A DNA stretch of 64,000 bases from Phytomonospora endophytica (lineage in GTDB: Bacteria; Actinomycetota; Actinomycetes; Mycobacteriales; Micromonosporaceae). How positions within the stretch are numbered: position 1 is the first letter of the stretch; every line of letters begins with the position of its first letter. The notes beneath the pieces are model-generated. The model saw only the letters and a program-made list of their open reading frames with translations. It made no database searches and had not been told where the DNA came from. The stretch lies in the NCBI RefSeq assembly GCF_014202425.1, contig NZ_JACHGT010000013.1, positions 1 through 64,000 on the forward strand, given 5' to 3'. Positions 8,346 through 18,999 of this stretch are shown piece after piece. Made by a program: the position numbers and the translations under genes.

Positions 8346-9533
8346 TCATGCCTCGCGCACGGGCAGGCGGGCCTCGACGCGGTACCCGCCCGACGGGGTC
8401 GGGCCCGAGACGAGACGCCCGCCCAGGATCGTCGCGCGTTCGCCCGCCCCGCGCAGCCCGTACCCGGAACCCCCACCCGCCGAAGGGCGTGTCCCGGGAC
8501 CGTTCTCGACGAGGACGAGCAGCACGTCGCCGTCCATGGAGACGCTGACCGACGCGGCCGCGCCCGGCGCGTGCCGCGCGACGTTCGACAGGGCCTCCTG
8601 GATGATCCGGTACGCCGACACCCCGACGATCTGCGGGACCTCGCCGACCTCCGGTGAGATGGACAGGTCGACTTCGGCGCCCGCGTGGCGCGCCGACGCC
8701 GCCAGGTCGGGCAGGTCGGAGATCTGCGGTTGGGGGGCCGTCGGAGGAGCCGTGGTCTCGTCACTGCGCAGGACGCCGAGGAGGAGACGCATCTCCGTGA
8801 GCGCCTCCCGCGCCGCCGAGGAGATCTCGGCGAACTCCGTCCGCGAGTCCTCCCCGACATCGGAGAGGCGATAGGGGGCCGTCTCCGCCCGCACGGCGAT
8901 CATCGACATGTGGTGGGCGACGACGTCGTGCAGCTCGCGCGCGATCCGCGCGCGCTCGGTGAGGACCCCACCGCGCTCCTGCTCCGCGGCCAGCCGCTGC
9001 CCGAGCTTGAAGTTGCGTCCGACCACTGCCCCCACGATCAACGGGACCGTGAAGAGCAGGCACATCGCGAGGAGGTTCTGCCGAGCCGTGATCGTCCCGT
9101 TCAACATGAAGATCGTGACGCCCCACACCGTCGCCAACGTCCACAGACTCCGCCGCAACCCCACGACGAACAAGACCCACAGCAAGACGAGGGCCTGCAC
9201 CGGGTTCCACGGCCACGTCCCCGTCGACGTCCCCGGTATGTCGACGAGCACGCCGAACCAGAACGACGCCCCGACCGCCAGCAACCACGCCAACAGACTG
9301 TGCCGCGACACCAGCAGAATCGGAATCGCGACGATCGCCCCATAGACCAACGACCACAAGGGCGCGTTGAACTCCAGGTAACCCTCAGCCGCGATGAAGA
9401 GCGCGGCGATCGCCATCGGAAGCCGCCCGTAATAGCGCACACCCTGCCAAAAACCCGTCGGTTTCGGCAACGGTGGAACTTCGGGACGGGTCACACGGGC
9501 ACCGAGGGCGCCCAGCGAGTCGGAGATGGTCAC
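8346..9533 (-). CDS. Sensor histidine kinase, HisKA_3 (NarX/DesK type)
   Basis: A 395-residue membrane kinase. Five or six hydrophobic segments fill residues 38-175. The dimerisation/phosphoacceptor helix follows with ARELHDVVAHHMS, placing the phosphorylated His at 202. The C-terminal HATPase has the N box RIIQEALSNVARHA and a G-box region GYGLRGAGERA. There is no extracytoplasmic sensor domain of note, so it likely senses within the membrane. It heads the two-gene operon with the LuxR-type regulator. Confidence 0.93.
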   Translation of the reverse strand: MTISDSLGALGARVTRPEVPPLPKPTGFWQGVRYYGRLPMAIAALFIAAEGYLEFNAPLWSLVYGAIVAIPILLVSRHSLLAWLLAVGASFWFGVLVDIPGTSTGTWPWNPVQALVLLWVLFVVGLRRSLWTLATVWGVTIFMLNGTITARQNLLAMCLLFTVPLIVGAVVGRNFKLGQRLAAEQERGGVLTERARIARELHDVVAHHMSMIAVRAETAPYRLSDVGEDSRTEFAEISSAAREALTEMRLLLGVLRSDETTAPPTAPQPQISDLPDLAASARHAGAEVDLSISPEVGEVPQIVGVSAYRIIQEALSNVARHAPGAAASVSVSMDGDVLLVLVENGPGTRPSAGGGSGYGLRGAGERATILGGRLVSGPTPSGGYRVEARLPVREA

Positions 9534-9803
9534 GTGGGGGGAGGTTACGCGGGGTGGGAGGGCGCTGGCGTCATACCGGGGTAGGGGGTCGGGACGGGTT
9601 CGGGCCCGTTCTGGTCTCGGATTCGGGTCCAGGCGAAGTCCCCACCCGCGACGTGCGGAAACGACGGCGGAAGTGGAAGCGGGGAGGACGACGGGTCAGG
9701 ATCTGGAGACGGGTCGCCCCGGCCGCTCCTGAGCCTCCCCGCGAACGGCCACGGCCGGGGCGGCCCGGGGGCGTGCGGCGGGGCGTGCTTTCGGCGAGGC
9801 GAA
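9534..9803. other. Intergenic region upstream of the kinase and downstream of tex
   Basis: With the terminator to its right this is a 338-base gap between two leftward genes. It must hold the promoter of the kinase/regulator operon, but I cannot pick convincing -35/-10 boxes. The six-frame reading shows only Arg/Pro-rich shadow frames; I see no small gene or structured RNA. Confidence 0.4.
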
Positions 9804-9845
9804 GGCGGACGTGGGCGATGCCTCTCGGCACCGCCCACGTCCGCC
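9804..9845 (-). terminator. Terminator of tex
   Basis: A perfect 14-bp stem (9804-9817 with 9832-9845) with a 14-base loop, 27 bases beyond the tex stop codon at 9872. No T-run, as usual in this genome. Confidence 0.75.
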
Positions 9846-9871
9846 GTCACGTGTCTTGCCCGTCGTGCTGG

Positions 9872-12301
<2,430 letters not shown>

Positions 12302-12370
12302 CCTCATGCCTTCCCCGAAGCTTGGGGTGCATTCTCCGGTAGCGGCCGGGGCGGGGCTTAGGGTGGGGGG

Positions 12371-12733
12371 ATGTCCCGACGCCTCGTAGTCAAGGTCACC
12401 GCCGGAGCCGACGCCCCCGAACGTTGCGCGCAGGCGTTCACGGTCGCCACGACCGCCCTCGCGGCGGGTGCCGACGTGTCGCTGTGGTTGACGGGGGAGT
12501 CGTCGTGGTTCGCCCTGCCGGGGCGGGCGAAGGACTTCGAGCTGCCGCACTCGGCGCCGCTGGAGGACCTGCTCGCGGCGCTGCTCGCGGGCGGCCGGGT
12601 CACGTTGTGCACGCAGTGCGCGGTCCGGCGGGAGATCGGCGAGGCCGACGTGCTCGACGGCGTGCGCATCGCGGGCGCGGCGGTGTTCGTGGAGGAAGTG
12701 CTCGGCGACGGGGTGCAGGCGCTCGTCTACTGA
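12371..12733 (+). CDS. DsrE/DsrF-like family protein
   Basis: A 120-residue small alpha/beta protein of the DsrE/F/H superfamily: an N-terminal strand RLVVKVTAG, a helix with [13 protein letters not shown], the strand [16 protein letters not shown] and a C-terminal [10 protein letters not shown] with two cysteines in a CxxC. Relatives bind or transfer sulfur or act as small regulatory subunits; here the function is unknown. It starts 69 bases from the tex start and diverges from it; its last 7 bases overlap the convergent MarR gene. Confidence 0.75.
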   Translation: MSRRLVVKVTAGADAPERCAQAFTVATTALAAGADVSLWLTGESSWFALPGRAKDFELPHSAPLEDLLAALLAGGRVTLCTQCAVRREIGEADVLDGVRIAGAAVFVEEVLGDGVQALVY

Positions 12734-13251
12734 GCCGTCCGTGCACCGACCGCGGCGAGGAGTTCCCGCAGGCCCGCGGCCAGGGTCTCGTGGTCGCCGT
12801 CGCCGATCAACTCGGCCTCCCGTCGCAGCAGTTCCCCGACGAGACGGTCGGTCAGTCCGTGCCCCTCGGCCGTCAGCGTGACCGGCACCGTCTTCGGGCG
12901 TCCGCGCGCCGGCCCGCGCGTCACCAGGCCGTCCTTCTCCGCCCGCGCGACGCGTTGCGAGATCGCCCCCGCGCTCACCAGGCAGCGCGCGGCCAGTTCG
13001 CGCGTGCTCAGCGTGTAGGGCTCGCCCGCCCGCCGCAGGGTGCTGATCAGGTCCAGCGTCGCGGCGTCGACGCCCTGGTCGGCGAGGAAGCGGCGGCGGT
13101 CGTCGGCCAGCAGTTTCGCCAGCCGCCAGATCGGTGTGACCACCGGGATCGAGTGCGTCGGCACGCCCGGGAGCTCGCGGCGCCAGGCGGCGGCGATGTC
13201 GTCGGCGCCGACGGTGGCCGATTGGCCGAGGGGGTAGGCGTCGTCGTCCAC
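12727..13251 (-). CDS. MarR family transcriptional regulator
   Basis: A 174-residue winged-helix regulator. The DNA-binding part is [31 protein letters not shown], followed by the wing [14 protein letters not shown], the classic MarR order. The GTG at 13251 is chosen because the protein begins to look native there; the extra residues up to 13317 overlap the divergent gene. It is divergent from an SDR gene and the 59-base gap contains an 18-bp palindrome, so it very probably represses the SDR and itself. The ligand is unknown. Confidence 0.9.
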   Translation of the reverse strand: MDDDAYPLGQSATVGADDIAAAWRRELPGVPTHSIPVVTPIWRLAKLLADDRRRFLADQGVDAATLDLISTLRRAGEPYTLSTRELAARCLVSAGAISQRVARAEKDGLVTRGPARGRPKTVPVTLTAEGHGLTDRLVGELLRREAELIGDGDHETLAAGLRELLAAVGARTAQ

Positions 13252-13272
13252 GGTCGCTCCCGGTGTATGTTT

Positions 13273-13290
13273 AGGTCTAAATTTAGATCT
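13273..13290. promoter_or_regulatory. Candidate MarR operator
   Basis: The sequence AGGTCTAAATTTAGATCT is an 18-bp inverted repeat with one mismatched pair, AT-rich against its GC-rich surroundings. It is centred in the gap between the divergent MarR and SDR genes, the position expected for control of both promoters. Confidence 0.75.
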
Positions 13291-13310
13291 GAATCTCTCC
13301 GGGAGCAAGC

Positions 13311-14030
13311 ATGACACGCCACGTCCTCGTCACCGGAGGCGGCACCGGTATCGGCCGCGCCGTCGCCGCCGCCTTCGCCGCTCAGGGCGACACCGTCCAC
13401 ATCACCGGCCGCCGCGAGACCGTCCTCAAAGAGACCGCCGCCGCCATCGGCGCCCACCCCCACGTGTGCGACCACGCCTCGCCCACCGCCCTCGCCGCCC
13501 TCGCGAGCGCGCTCCCCGCGTCCATCGACGTCCTCGTCAACAACGCCGGCGGCAACACCGGCATCGGCGCCCCCGAACCCGTGGGCCTCAGCGCCGTCGC
13601 CGACGCCTGGCGCCGCCAGCTCGACGCCAACCTCATCACCGCCGTCCTCACCACCGAACTGCTCGCCGACCGCCTCGCGCCCGGCGGTGCCGTCGTCCAC
13701 ATCGGCTCGATCGCCGCCGACAAGGGCGCGGGTTCCTACGGCGCCGCCAAGGCCGCCCTCGCCGCCTGGAACGTCGACCTCGCCCGCGCGCTCGGCGAGC
13801 GCGGTGTCACCAGCAATGTCGTCTCGCCGGGCTACATCGCCGAGACGGAGTTCTTCGGCGACGGCATGACCGAGCGGCGCTACGACGCCCTCGTCGCCGC
13901 GACGAACGTCGGTCGCGCGGGCGAACCCGCCGACATCGCCGGGACGGTCGTGTTTCTCGCCTCGGCGGGCGCGCGCTACATCAGCGGCCAGTCCCTGGCG
14001 GTCAACGGCGGCGCCTGGCCGAGTCGCTGA
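13311..14030 (+). CDS. SDR family oxidoreductase
   Basis: A 239-residue classical short-chain dehydrogenase. The cofactor motif TGGGTGIG is at 8-15, NNAG at 77-80, and the catalytic set is Ser133, Tyr143 and Lys147 (YGAAK). The C-terminus NGGAWPSR is typical of FabG-like members. The HIT-GRR segment after strand two suggests NADP use. Substrate unknown. A GGGAG site lies just upstream of the ATG. It is divergent from, and probably controlled by, the MarR gene. Its 3' end overlaps the convergent small membrane-protein gene by 29 bases. Confidence 0.92.
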   Translation: MTRHVLVTGGGTGIGRAVAAAFAAQGDTVHITGRRETVLKETAAAIGAHPHVCDHASPTALAALASALPASIDVLVNNAGGNTGIGAPEPVGLSAVADAWRRQLDANLITAVLTTELLADRLAPGGAVVHIGSIAADKGAGSYGAAKAALAAWNVDLARALGERGVTSNVVSPGYIAETEFFGDGMTERRYDALVAATNVGRAGEPADIAGTVVFLASAGARYISGQSLAVNGGAWPSR

Positions 14031-14343
14031 GCCGCCGTTCCAGCAGGACCAGGTCGGACAGCAGTGCCCGCATGAAGGCGGGGATGTACGGCGATGGGCC
14101 GCGCAGTACGGGTACCGCCCGCAGCAGCAGGAACATCGACGCCAGGGCGGTGCCCCAGGCGGTCAGGAACACCACGACGAAGCCGAGTACGGCCCAGTCG
14201 TGGGCCGCGCCGGTCGCGTGCTCCAGCAGCGGGACTCCGGCGAGGATCGCGGCGAGCGCGCCCCGGTAGCTCCAGACGAGCGACCGGTAGCAGCCGCGAC
14301 GACGCAGGCCGCGCTGGAACGCGCGTGCCTTCTCCGTCTCCAT
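14002..14343 (-). CDS. Small membrane protein, unknown
   Basis: A 113-residue protein with two clear membrane segments (about residues 22-37 and 45-67) flanked by basic regions, and a basic C-terminus. I do not recognise the family. The start is taken at the ATG at 14343 (METEKARAFQRG) with a GGTGG upstream; a longer form to 14433 adds a low-quality N-terminus. The 3' end overlaps the SDR gene on the opposite strand by 29 bases. Confidence 0.55.
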   Translation of the reverse strand: METEKARAFQRGLRRRGCYRSLVWSYRGALAAILAGVPLLEHATGAAHDWAVLGFVVVFLTAWGTALASMFLLLRAVPVLRGPSPYIPAFMRALLSDLVLLERRLSDSARRRR

Positions 14344-14438
14344 ACGGCACCACCCCGTTTGCGGTGGGCGCTCTCGCGCCCACCGCCACCCATGCCCGAA
14401 AGCTTCCCGTGGCCAGGATCGCACCTGGGGCACCGGGC

Positions 14439-14466
14439 TGTCACCATGCGTGAAGGCGCCTACGAT
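14439..14466 (+). promoter_or_regulatory. Possible ECF41 autoregulatory promoter (weak)
   Basis: TGTCACC at 14439-14445 is followed after 17 bases by CGAT at 14463-14466, close to the ECF41 consensus TGTCACA-N16-CGTC. If used, transcription would begin near the GTG at 14474, giving a nearly leaderless sigma-factor mRNA. Confidence 0.35.
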
Positions 14467-14473
14467 CGATCTC

Positions 14474-15343
14474 GTGACGACGATGACCTCGATCGACGCC
14501 GAAGAGTGGCGTGAGCACCGGCCGGTGGTGTTCGGGGTGGCCTATCGGCTGCTCGGGACGGTCGCCGACGCCGAGGACGTCGTGCAGGACACCTGGCTGA
14601 AGGCGGCGAGGGCCGACCTGGCGGAGGTCCGGGATCTGCGCGCGTGGCTGGTGACCGTCGCCGCCCGTCGTTCCTATGACCTGCTCACGTCCGCCCGCGC
14701 GCGGCGGGAGAGTTACGTCGGGCCGTGGCTGCCGGCACCGCTGGCGACCGGTCCGGACGCGGCCGAGCCGGTGCTCGTCGACGACTCGATCGGCACGACG
14801 ATGCTGCTGGCACTGGAGAACCTGACGCCGGAGGAGCGGCTCGCGACCGTCCTCAATGGAGTCTTCGACGTGCCCTACACCGAGATCGGGGAGCTCATCG
14901 GCAAGTCGGCCGCCGCCACGAGACAGATCGCGTCGCGCGCCCGCAAGCGGATGGCCGAGGTCACCACCGTCCACGATGAACACTCCACAGTGGAGCGTCG
15001 GCGGATCCTGGACGCCTTCAAGGCCGCCTACGAGGACGGCGACCTCGCGCGCCTGGTCGCGCTGTTGCATCCCGACGTGGTCTACACCACCGACGGTGGC
15101 GGCAAGGTCAACGCGGCCCGCCGGATCATCCACGGCGCCGACCACGTGGCCCGCACGCTGCTGGGCGTGAGCGTGAAGCTCGGCGACCGCTACCGCGAGG
15201 CCGAGTTCAACGGGACGGCCAACTTCTACGGCTTCCGCGGCGACGCGCTGACCTCGGCCGACGCGTTCACCGTCGATGATGAGGGCCGGATCACAGGCAT
15301 CTACCGGGTGCTCAACCCCGACAAGCTGTCACACCTGGCCTAG
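14474..15343 (+). CDS. ECF41-type RNA polymerase sigma factor (SigJ-like) with SnoaL-like C-terminal extension
   Basis: A 289-residue sigma factor. Region 2 is at about 15-80 (DAEDVVQDTWLK), region 4 at about 115-165 (LTPEERLATVLNGVFDVPYTEIGELIG). A C-terminal SnoaL-like domain follows, bearing both ECF41 hallmarks: DGGGK at 207-211 and NPDKL at 281-285, near the end. In this group the extension controls the sigma factor in place of an anti-sigma factor. The start is unclear: GTG 14474 or ATG 14483 (no good ribosome site for either). The next gene is AhpD-like, the known partner class, and has a matching promoter. Confidence 0.92.
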   Translation: MTTMTSIDAEEWREHRPVVFGVAYRLLGTVADAEDVVQDTWLKAARADLAEVRDLRAWLVTVAARRSYDLLTSARARRESYVGPWLPAPLATGPDAAEPVLVDDSIGTTMLLALENLTPEERLATVLNGVFDVPYTEIGELIGKSAAATRQIASRARKRMAEVTTVHDEHSTVERRRILDAFKAAYEDGDLARLVALLHPDVVYTTDGGGKVNAARRIIHGADHVARTLLGVSVKLGDRYREAEFNGTANFYGFRGDALTSADAFTVDDEGRITGIYRVLNPDKLSHLA

Positions 15344-15353
15344 CCGAATCGTC
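15327..15353 (+). promoter_or_regulatory. ECF41 target promoter
   Basis: TGTCACA at 15327-15333, exactly 16 bases, then CGTC at 15350-15353: an exact match to the published ECF41 consensus. It overlaps the end of the sigma-factor gene and lies about 45 bases upstream of the AhpD-like gene, so the sigma factor should drive its own neighbour from here. Confidence 0.85.
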
Positions 15354-15396
15354 TACCTGCCGAGCCGGGACACCGGCCTTTCGAGAGGAGCACGAA

Positions 15397-15837
15397 GTGG
15401 CACGCATGAACATCGCCGAGGTGGCGCCCGAGGTCTACCAGGCGTTCATCGCCGCCGAGACGGGGATTCGCAAGGGACCGCTGGACGCGACCGTGCGGGA
15501 GCTGGTCAAGATCCGTGCGTCGCAGATCAACGGGTGCCTGTTCTGCATCGACATGCACACCGGTGAGGCTCGTGAGCACGGTGAGACCGAGCAGCGGATC
15601 TACCACCTCAACGCCTGGCGTGAGTCGAGGCTGTTCACCGAGGCCGAGCGCGCGGCCCTCGCCTACGTCGAGGCCGTCACGCACCTCGACGTGCACAACG
15701 TCACCGACGAGATCTGGGCCGAGGTCGAGAAGCACTTCGACGAGGGCCAGCGCGCCGGGCTCGTCGCGATCAGCGCGCTGATCAACCTGTGGAACCGCAT
15801 CGCCGTCCCGACGCGGATGCGGTTCGAGGAGGCGTAG
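15397..15837 (+). CDS. Carboxymuconolactone decarboxylase family protein (AhpD-like)
   Basis: A 146-residue all-helical protein with the AhpD-type redox motif CLFCIDMH (Cys47, Cys50, His54), so it likely acts as a peroxidase or thiol-linked antioxidant rather than a decarboxylase. Length is normal for the small one-domain family. GTG start at 15397, 9 bases after a GAGAGGAG ribosome site. It directly follows the ECF41 sigma gene and an ECF41 promoter, the association known for this sigma group (carboxymuconolactone decarboxylase / oxidoreductase / epimerase targets). Confidence 0.93.
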   Translation: MARMNIAEVAPEVYQAFIAAETGIRKGPLDATVRELVKIRASQINGCLFCIDMHTGEAREHGETEQRIYHLNAWRESRLFTEAERAALAYVEAVTHLDVHNVTDEIWAEVEKHFDEGQRAGLVAISALINLWNRIAVPTRMRFEEA

Positions 15838-15846
15838 CGGCCGGTC

Positions 15847-15870
15847 GGCGGCTCCCTTCCGGGAGCCGCC
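15847..15870 (+). terminator. Terminator after the AhpD-like gene
   Basis: Perfect 10-bp stem (15847-15856 with 15861-15870) around TTCC, starting 9 bases after the stop codon. Flanking GTCGG/CCGAC bases could lengthen it. Confidence 0.75.
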
Positions 15871-15948
15871 CCGACCTGCGCGTTCGCCGGACAAAGCACG
15901 TGCCGCGCGGTTGGATGGCCCTACGGCTACTTGAGCGAGGGGGCGGCG

Positions 15949-16377
15949 ATGTCGCGTGCGGAAGTGGACTTCGTGGTCGTGGAGTTCCCCGGGAACGTCA
16001 TCAGCGGGAAGGTCGCTGAGCAGTTGCGGGAGCTCGCGGCCCGGGACATCATCCGGGTGATCGATCTGGTCTTCGTGACCAAGGCGGAGGACGGGACGGT
16101 GACCTCGGCGGAGCTGCCGCAGCTCGACGGCGAGGAGTTCACCAGTTTCGATCCGGTCGCGCAGAGCCTCGACGGGCTCATCGGGGAAGAGGACATCGCG
16201 ACCGTCGGCGAGATGATCCCGGCGGGATCGACGGCGTGCGTGCTGCTGTTCGAGCACCTGTGGGCGACGTGGCTGCGTGACGCCATCGACGCCGCCGGCG
16301 GACGCGTCCATCACCTGGAGCGCATTCCGGCCGAAGCGGTCGAAGAGGTCGCGGCGGCCGTCGCGACGGCGAGCTGA
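15949..16377 (+). CDS. DUF6325 family protein
   Basis: A soluble, acidic protein of 142 residues with the features of DUF6325: the start VDFVVVEFPGN, IRVIDLVFVTKAEDGTV in the middle, and a C-terminal alanine-rich helix. Function unknown. ATG at 15949 follows a GAGCGAGGGGG site; the TTG at 15931 is less likely. A SHOCT-domain gene starts 11 bases later, and this two-gene pairing recurs in actinomycetes. Confidence 0.8.
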   Translation: MSRAEVDFVVVEFPGNVISGKVAEQLRELAARDIIRVIDLVFVTKAEDGTVTSAELPQLDGEEFTSFDPVAQSLDGLIGEEDIATVGEMIPAGSTACVLLFEHLWATWLRDAIDAAGGRVHHLERIPAEAVEEVAAAVATAS

Positions 16378-16388
16378 GGGGGCAGACG

Positions 16389-16727
16389 ATGTTTCGACGT
16401 GGGGTGGTCGTTCGCCGCAGGGGCGGGTTGCTCGCGGCGGCCGCGCGCACGGCCGTGGTCGCGGGGACCGCGACGGCGGTGGCCGGCGGTATGCGGAATC
16501 GGCAGCAGCGCAGGGCCGATGAGCAGGCGCAGGCGGCGCGGTACGAGGCCGAGCAGCAGGCGGCGCAGCAGGAGGCGTACGCGACGCAGGCGGCCCAGCA
16601 GCAGGCCGCGGCGCCGCAGGGTTCGGACCTGGTGTCGCGGATCGAGGAACTGGCGCGGCTGCACGAGGCGGGGGCCTTGTCCGACGCGGAGTTCAGCGCG
16701 GCGAAGACGAAGCTGCTCGGAGGCTAG
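16389..16727 (+). CDS. SHOCT domain-containing small membrane protein
   Basis: A 112-residue protein. The N-terminus has a basic stretch and one weakly hydrophobic Ala/Val segment (about 13-34), then a long Gln/Ala-rich coiled region, and a C-terminal SHOCT motif: LVSRIEELARLHEAGALSDAEFSAAKTKLL. SHOCT is a short oligomerisation module. It forms an operon with the DUF6325 gene 11 bases upstream, and a strong terminator follows. Confidence 0.85.
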   Translation: MFRRGVVVRRRGGLLAAAARTAVVAGTATAVAGGMRNRQQRRADEQAQAARYEAEQQAAQQEAYATQAAQQQAAAPQGSDLVSRIEELARLHEAGALSDAEFSAAKTKLLGG

Positions 16728-16738
16728 GGACCTGGGGT

Positions 16739-16770
16739 GGCCCGCGCCCGGGAGGGTGCGGGCCGTTTTT
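16739..16770 (+). terminator. Intrinsic terminator with T-run
   Basis: An 11-bp stem (16739-16749 with 16754-16764, one G-T pair) followed directly by GTTTTT. It is the most canonical terminator in the window. It closes the DUF6325/SHOCT operon and lies just before the convergent methyltransferase stop. Confidence 0.9.
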
Positions 16771-16773
16771 CGT

Positions 16774-17418
16774 TCACTCCCGGCGTCGCAAGCACACGTA
16801 CGCCTGCTCTTTCGCGTAACCCGGCTCGTCGCTCGGCCGCCGCAGGGTTCGCCACAGCTCCTCGAAGCCCGCCGCCTCCAGCTCCCGCACCATTCTCGGC
16901 AGCGACAGGCGGTACACGTCGTACTCGACGTCGTGCCCGTAGGCGTGCTCCAGTCGCACCCGCTCGTCCTCGGAGGACTGGAACGCCACCAGCAGCAGCC
17001 CGCCCGGCGCCACGACCCGCGCGAACTCCGCGAAGATCTCCGGGTGCCGCTCCGGCGGCGTGTGGATGAGCGAGTACCACGCGACGAGCCCGCCGAGGGA
17101 CCCGTCGCCGAGCGACAGCCCCGCCATCGTCCCGACCTCGAAGCGCAGCCCCGGGTACCGCGACCGCGCCACCTCGATCATCCCCGGCGACAGGTCGATC
17201 CCGAAGGCCTTGACCCCCACGCCGTCCAGGTACGCGGTGACCCGCCCCGGACCGCAGCCGACGTCGGCGACCTCCCCCGACACCGTCTCGGCGAACAGGT
17301 TCAGCACGGCCCGGTCGAGGGGCTGCCCGGCGAGGTGATCGTGCAGGATCTCGGCGTAGTCGGTGGCGACGGTGTCGTAGGCGGTGCGGGTCTCGGTGAC
17401 GTCTGCGGGTTCGGTCAT
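16774..17418 (-). CDS. Class I SAM-dependent methyltransferase
   Basis: A 214-residue methyltransferase with a Rossmann fold: motif I is VADVGCGPGRVTAYL, followed by the acidic end of strand two (AFGIDLSPGM), and motif III is a VAPGGLLLVAF segment. Length is normal for a UbiE/COQ5-like single-domain enzyme. The substrate cannot be told. It is the last gene of a leftward operon after fur and ygfZ, 10 bases downstream of ygfZ. Confidence 0.88.
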   Translation of the reverse strand: MTEPADVTETRTAYDTVATDYAEILHDHLAGQPLDRAVLNLFAETVSGEVADVGCGPGRVTAYLDGVGVKAFGIDLSPGMIEVARSRYPGLRFEVGTMAGLSLGDGSLGGLVAWYSLIHTPPERHPEIFAEFARVVAPGGLLLVAFQSSEDERVRLEHAYGHDVEYDVYRLSLPRMVRELEAAGFEELWRTLRRPSDEPGYAKEQAYVCLRRRE

Positions 17419-17428
17419 CCGCAGGAGG

Positions 17429-18478
17429 TTACGCCCGCTCCACCGACGCGTTCATCGTCCCCACGGTGATCTCGGCGGCCGGATTCTCCGCGACGTTGCG
17501 GCGCAGCAGACCCAGTGCGACCGGCCCCAGTTCGTAGTGCCTTACGGCCGTCCCGAGCGTCCCGACGACGCGTCCACCGGCGTGGATCTCCGTCCCGGGC
17601 GGCGGGAGGTGCTCTTCGCTGCCGTCGAGGTGCAGCAGCACCAGGGTGCGCGGCGGACGGCCCAGGTTGTGCACCCGAGCGACCGTCTCCTGCCCCCGGT
17701 AGCAGCCCTTGTCGAGGTGCACACCGGTCGCCAGCAGCGGAATCTCGTGCGGGATCGTCTTGTGGTCGAAGTCGGCCTCCGACGGGCGCACGGCCGCGAC
17801 GCGCAACGCGTCGTACGCCCACGTCCCGACGATGGGCAGTCCCGTCCCGGCGGCGACGTCGGCGAGCGCGTCGCGCGGCACGAGCCGGTCGACGGTCGGC
17901 ACGCCGAGCGCGTCGGTGCGTCGCGACCAGCCGCCGTCGGCGCCGACCGCGACCGCGTAACGCGCCGAGGCGCGCGCCGGGACGTCGGCCGAGGCGAACT
18001 TCGCCGGCGGCACGGGCATCAGGTCGGGCGCGGCGAGGGTCTCGTCGCCGGTGACGGTGACCAGTGCCCAGGAGTCGGTGACGTCCTCGATCTCGACGGG
18101 CGTGAAGAAGCGCATCTTCAGCAGGAAGTCCAGCAGGGCCGCGCCTTTGCCCGCCGCGACGTCCAGCCACAGGGTGGAACCGTCGTCGGTGAGCATCACG
18201 TGCTGCTCGACGTGCCCGTTGGGTGAGAGGAGAAGCGTTTCGGTGCCTTCGGCGCCCAGGCCCAGCAGGTGCTGCGTCGTGAGGCTGTGCACCCATTCGA
18301 GGCGCGCGTCGCCGGTGATCGTGATGATCTCGCGGTCACCGCGGTCCACGAACGCGCCCGTCGCCAGCCGGCGCTGCTCGGGCAGGGGCTCGCCGTAGTG
18401 CACGGCCGTCGCCATCCGCGGTTCGCTCTCGTCGAGAGGCGCCACGGCACCCGGCCGCTCCAGCAACACCGATCGCAT
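17429..18478 (-). CDS. ygfZ: YgfZ/GcvT domain folate-binding protein
   Basis: A 349-residue member of the YgfZ (IBA57-like) family, which uses tetrahydrofolate and helps Fe-S enzyme repair and assembly. The family's signature K-G-C-Y-x-G-Q-E is present as DKGCYRGQETVARVHNLG; the cysteine is the conserved one. The GcvT-like N-terminal and C-terminal beta-barrel (VVGTLGTAVRHYELGPVALGLL) are both complete. Its start overlaps the stop of the upstream fur-type gene by one base (TGATG), so the two are coupled. Confidence 0.93.
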   Translation of the reverse strand: MRSVLLERPGAVAPLDESEPRMATAVHYGEPLPEQRRLATGAFVDRGDREIITITGDARLEWVHSLTTQHLLGLGAEGTETLLLSPNGHVEQHVMLTDDGSTLWLDVAAGKGAALLDFLLKMRFFTPVEIEDVTDSWALVTVTGDETLAAPDLMPVPPAKFASADVPARASARYAVAVGADGGWSRRTDALGVPTVDRLVPRDALADVAAGTGLPIVGTWAYDALRVAAVRPSEADFDHKTIPHEIPLLATGVHLDKGCYRGQETVARVHNLGRPPRTLVLLHLDGSEEHLPPPGTEIHAGGRVVGTLGTAVRHYELGPVALGLLRRNVAENPAAEITVGTMNASVERA

Positions 18479-18903
18479 CAGGACTCCTCTTCGTCACAGC
18501 TCGCGCACATGCCGAACAGGGCGACATGGCCGATGTCGACGAGGAAACCGCGCTCGGTGGAGAGCTTGCGGCGGACGTCGGTGAAGACGTCCGGCGAGAC
18601 CTCGTCGACCTTCCCGCAACGGTGACACACCAGGTGGACGTGACCGCGGTCACCGGCGCCGTGGTAGGTCGGCGCGCCGTGGCCCAAGTGCGTGTGGGCG
18701 ACCAGTCCGAGGCCTTCGAGCAGTTCGAGGGTGCGGTAGATAGTGGTGATGTTCACACCGGCGGCGGTGCACGTCACCTTCTCGTGGATCTGCTCGGGCG
18801 TCGCGTGGCCCAGTTCGAGCACGGCTTCGAGCACCAGTTGTCGCTGCGCGGTGAGCCGGAGGCCCTTGGCGCGAAGGACGTCGGCGAGCGTCTGGCCGGG
18901 CAT
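18478..18903 (-). CDS. Fur family transcriptional regulator
   Basis: A 141-residue Fur/Zur-type protein. The winged helix is at about 10-75 with LRLTAQRQLVLEAVLELGHATPEQI and NITTIYRTLELLEGLGL. The dimerisation part has CHRCG and a second CxxC (CASC) for the structural zinc, and a His-rich segment GHVHLVC. Zur or Fur cannot be separated by eye. The ATG at 18903 has AGGA upstream; an ATG at 18933 is possible. It leads the operon with ygfZ and the methyltransferase and is divergent from the PabC-like gene, which it may also control. Confidence 0.92.
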   Translation of the reverse strand: MPGQTLADVLRAKGLRLTAQRQLVLEAVLELGHATPEQIHEKVTCTAAGVNITTIYRTLELLEGLGLVAHTHLGHGAPTYHGAGDRGHVHLVCHRCGKVDEVSPDVFTDVRRKLSTERGFLVDIGHVALFGMCASCDEEES

Positions 18904-18999
18904 GGGGTAGATCCTATGCCGGGGTCTCGTCATCCGCGATCCGGGAAGGGTCGCCTAGCTGATCACGGACCCGAGGCGACCGGTATACCCTCTGCGCTC

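Noticed and set aside
12302-12550. Upstream extension of tex
   Set aside because: Family starts at about 12301-12307, with a ribosome site there; the extension overlaps the divergent DsrE-like gene.
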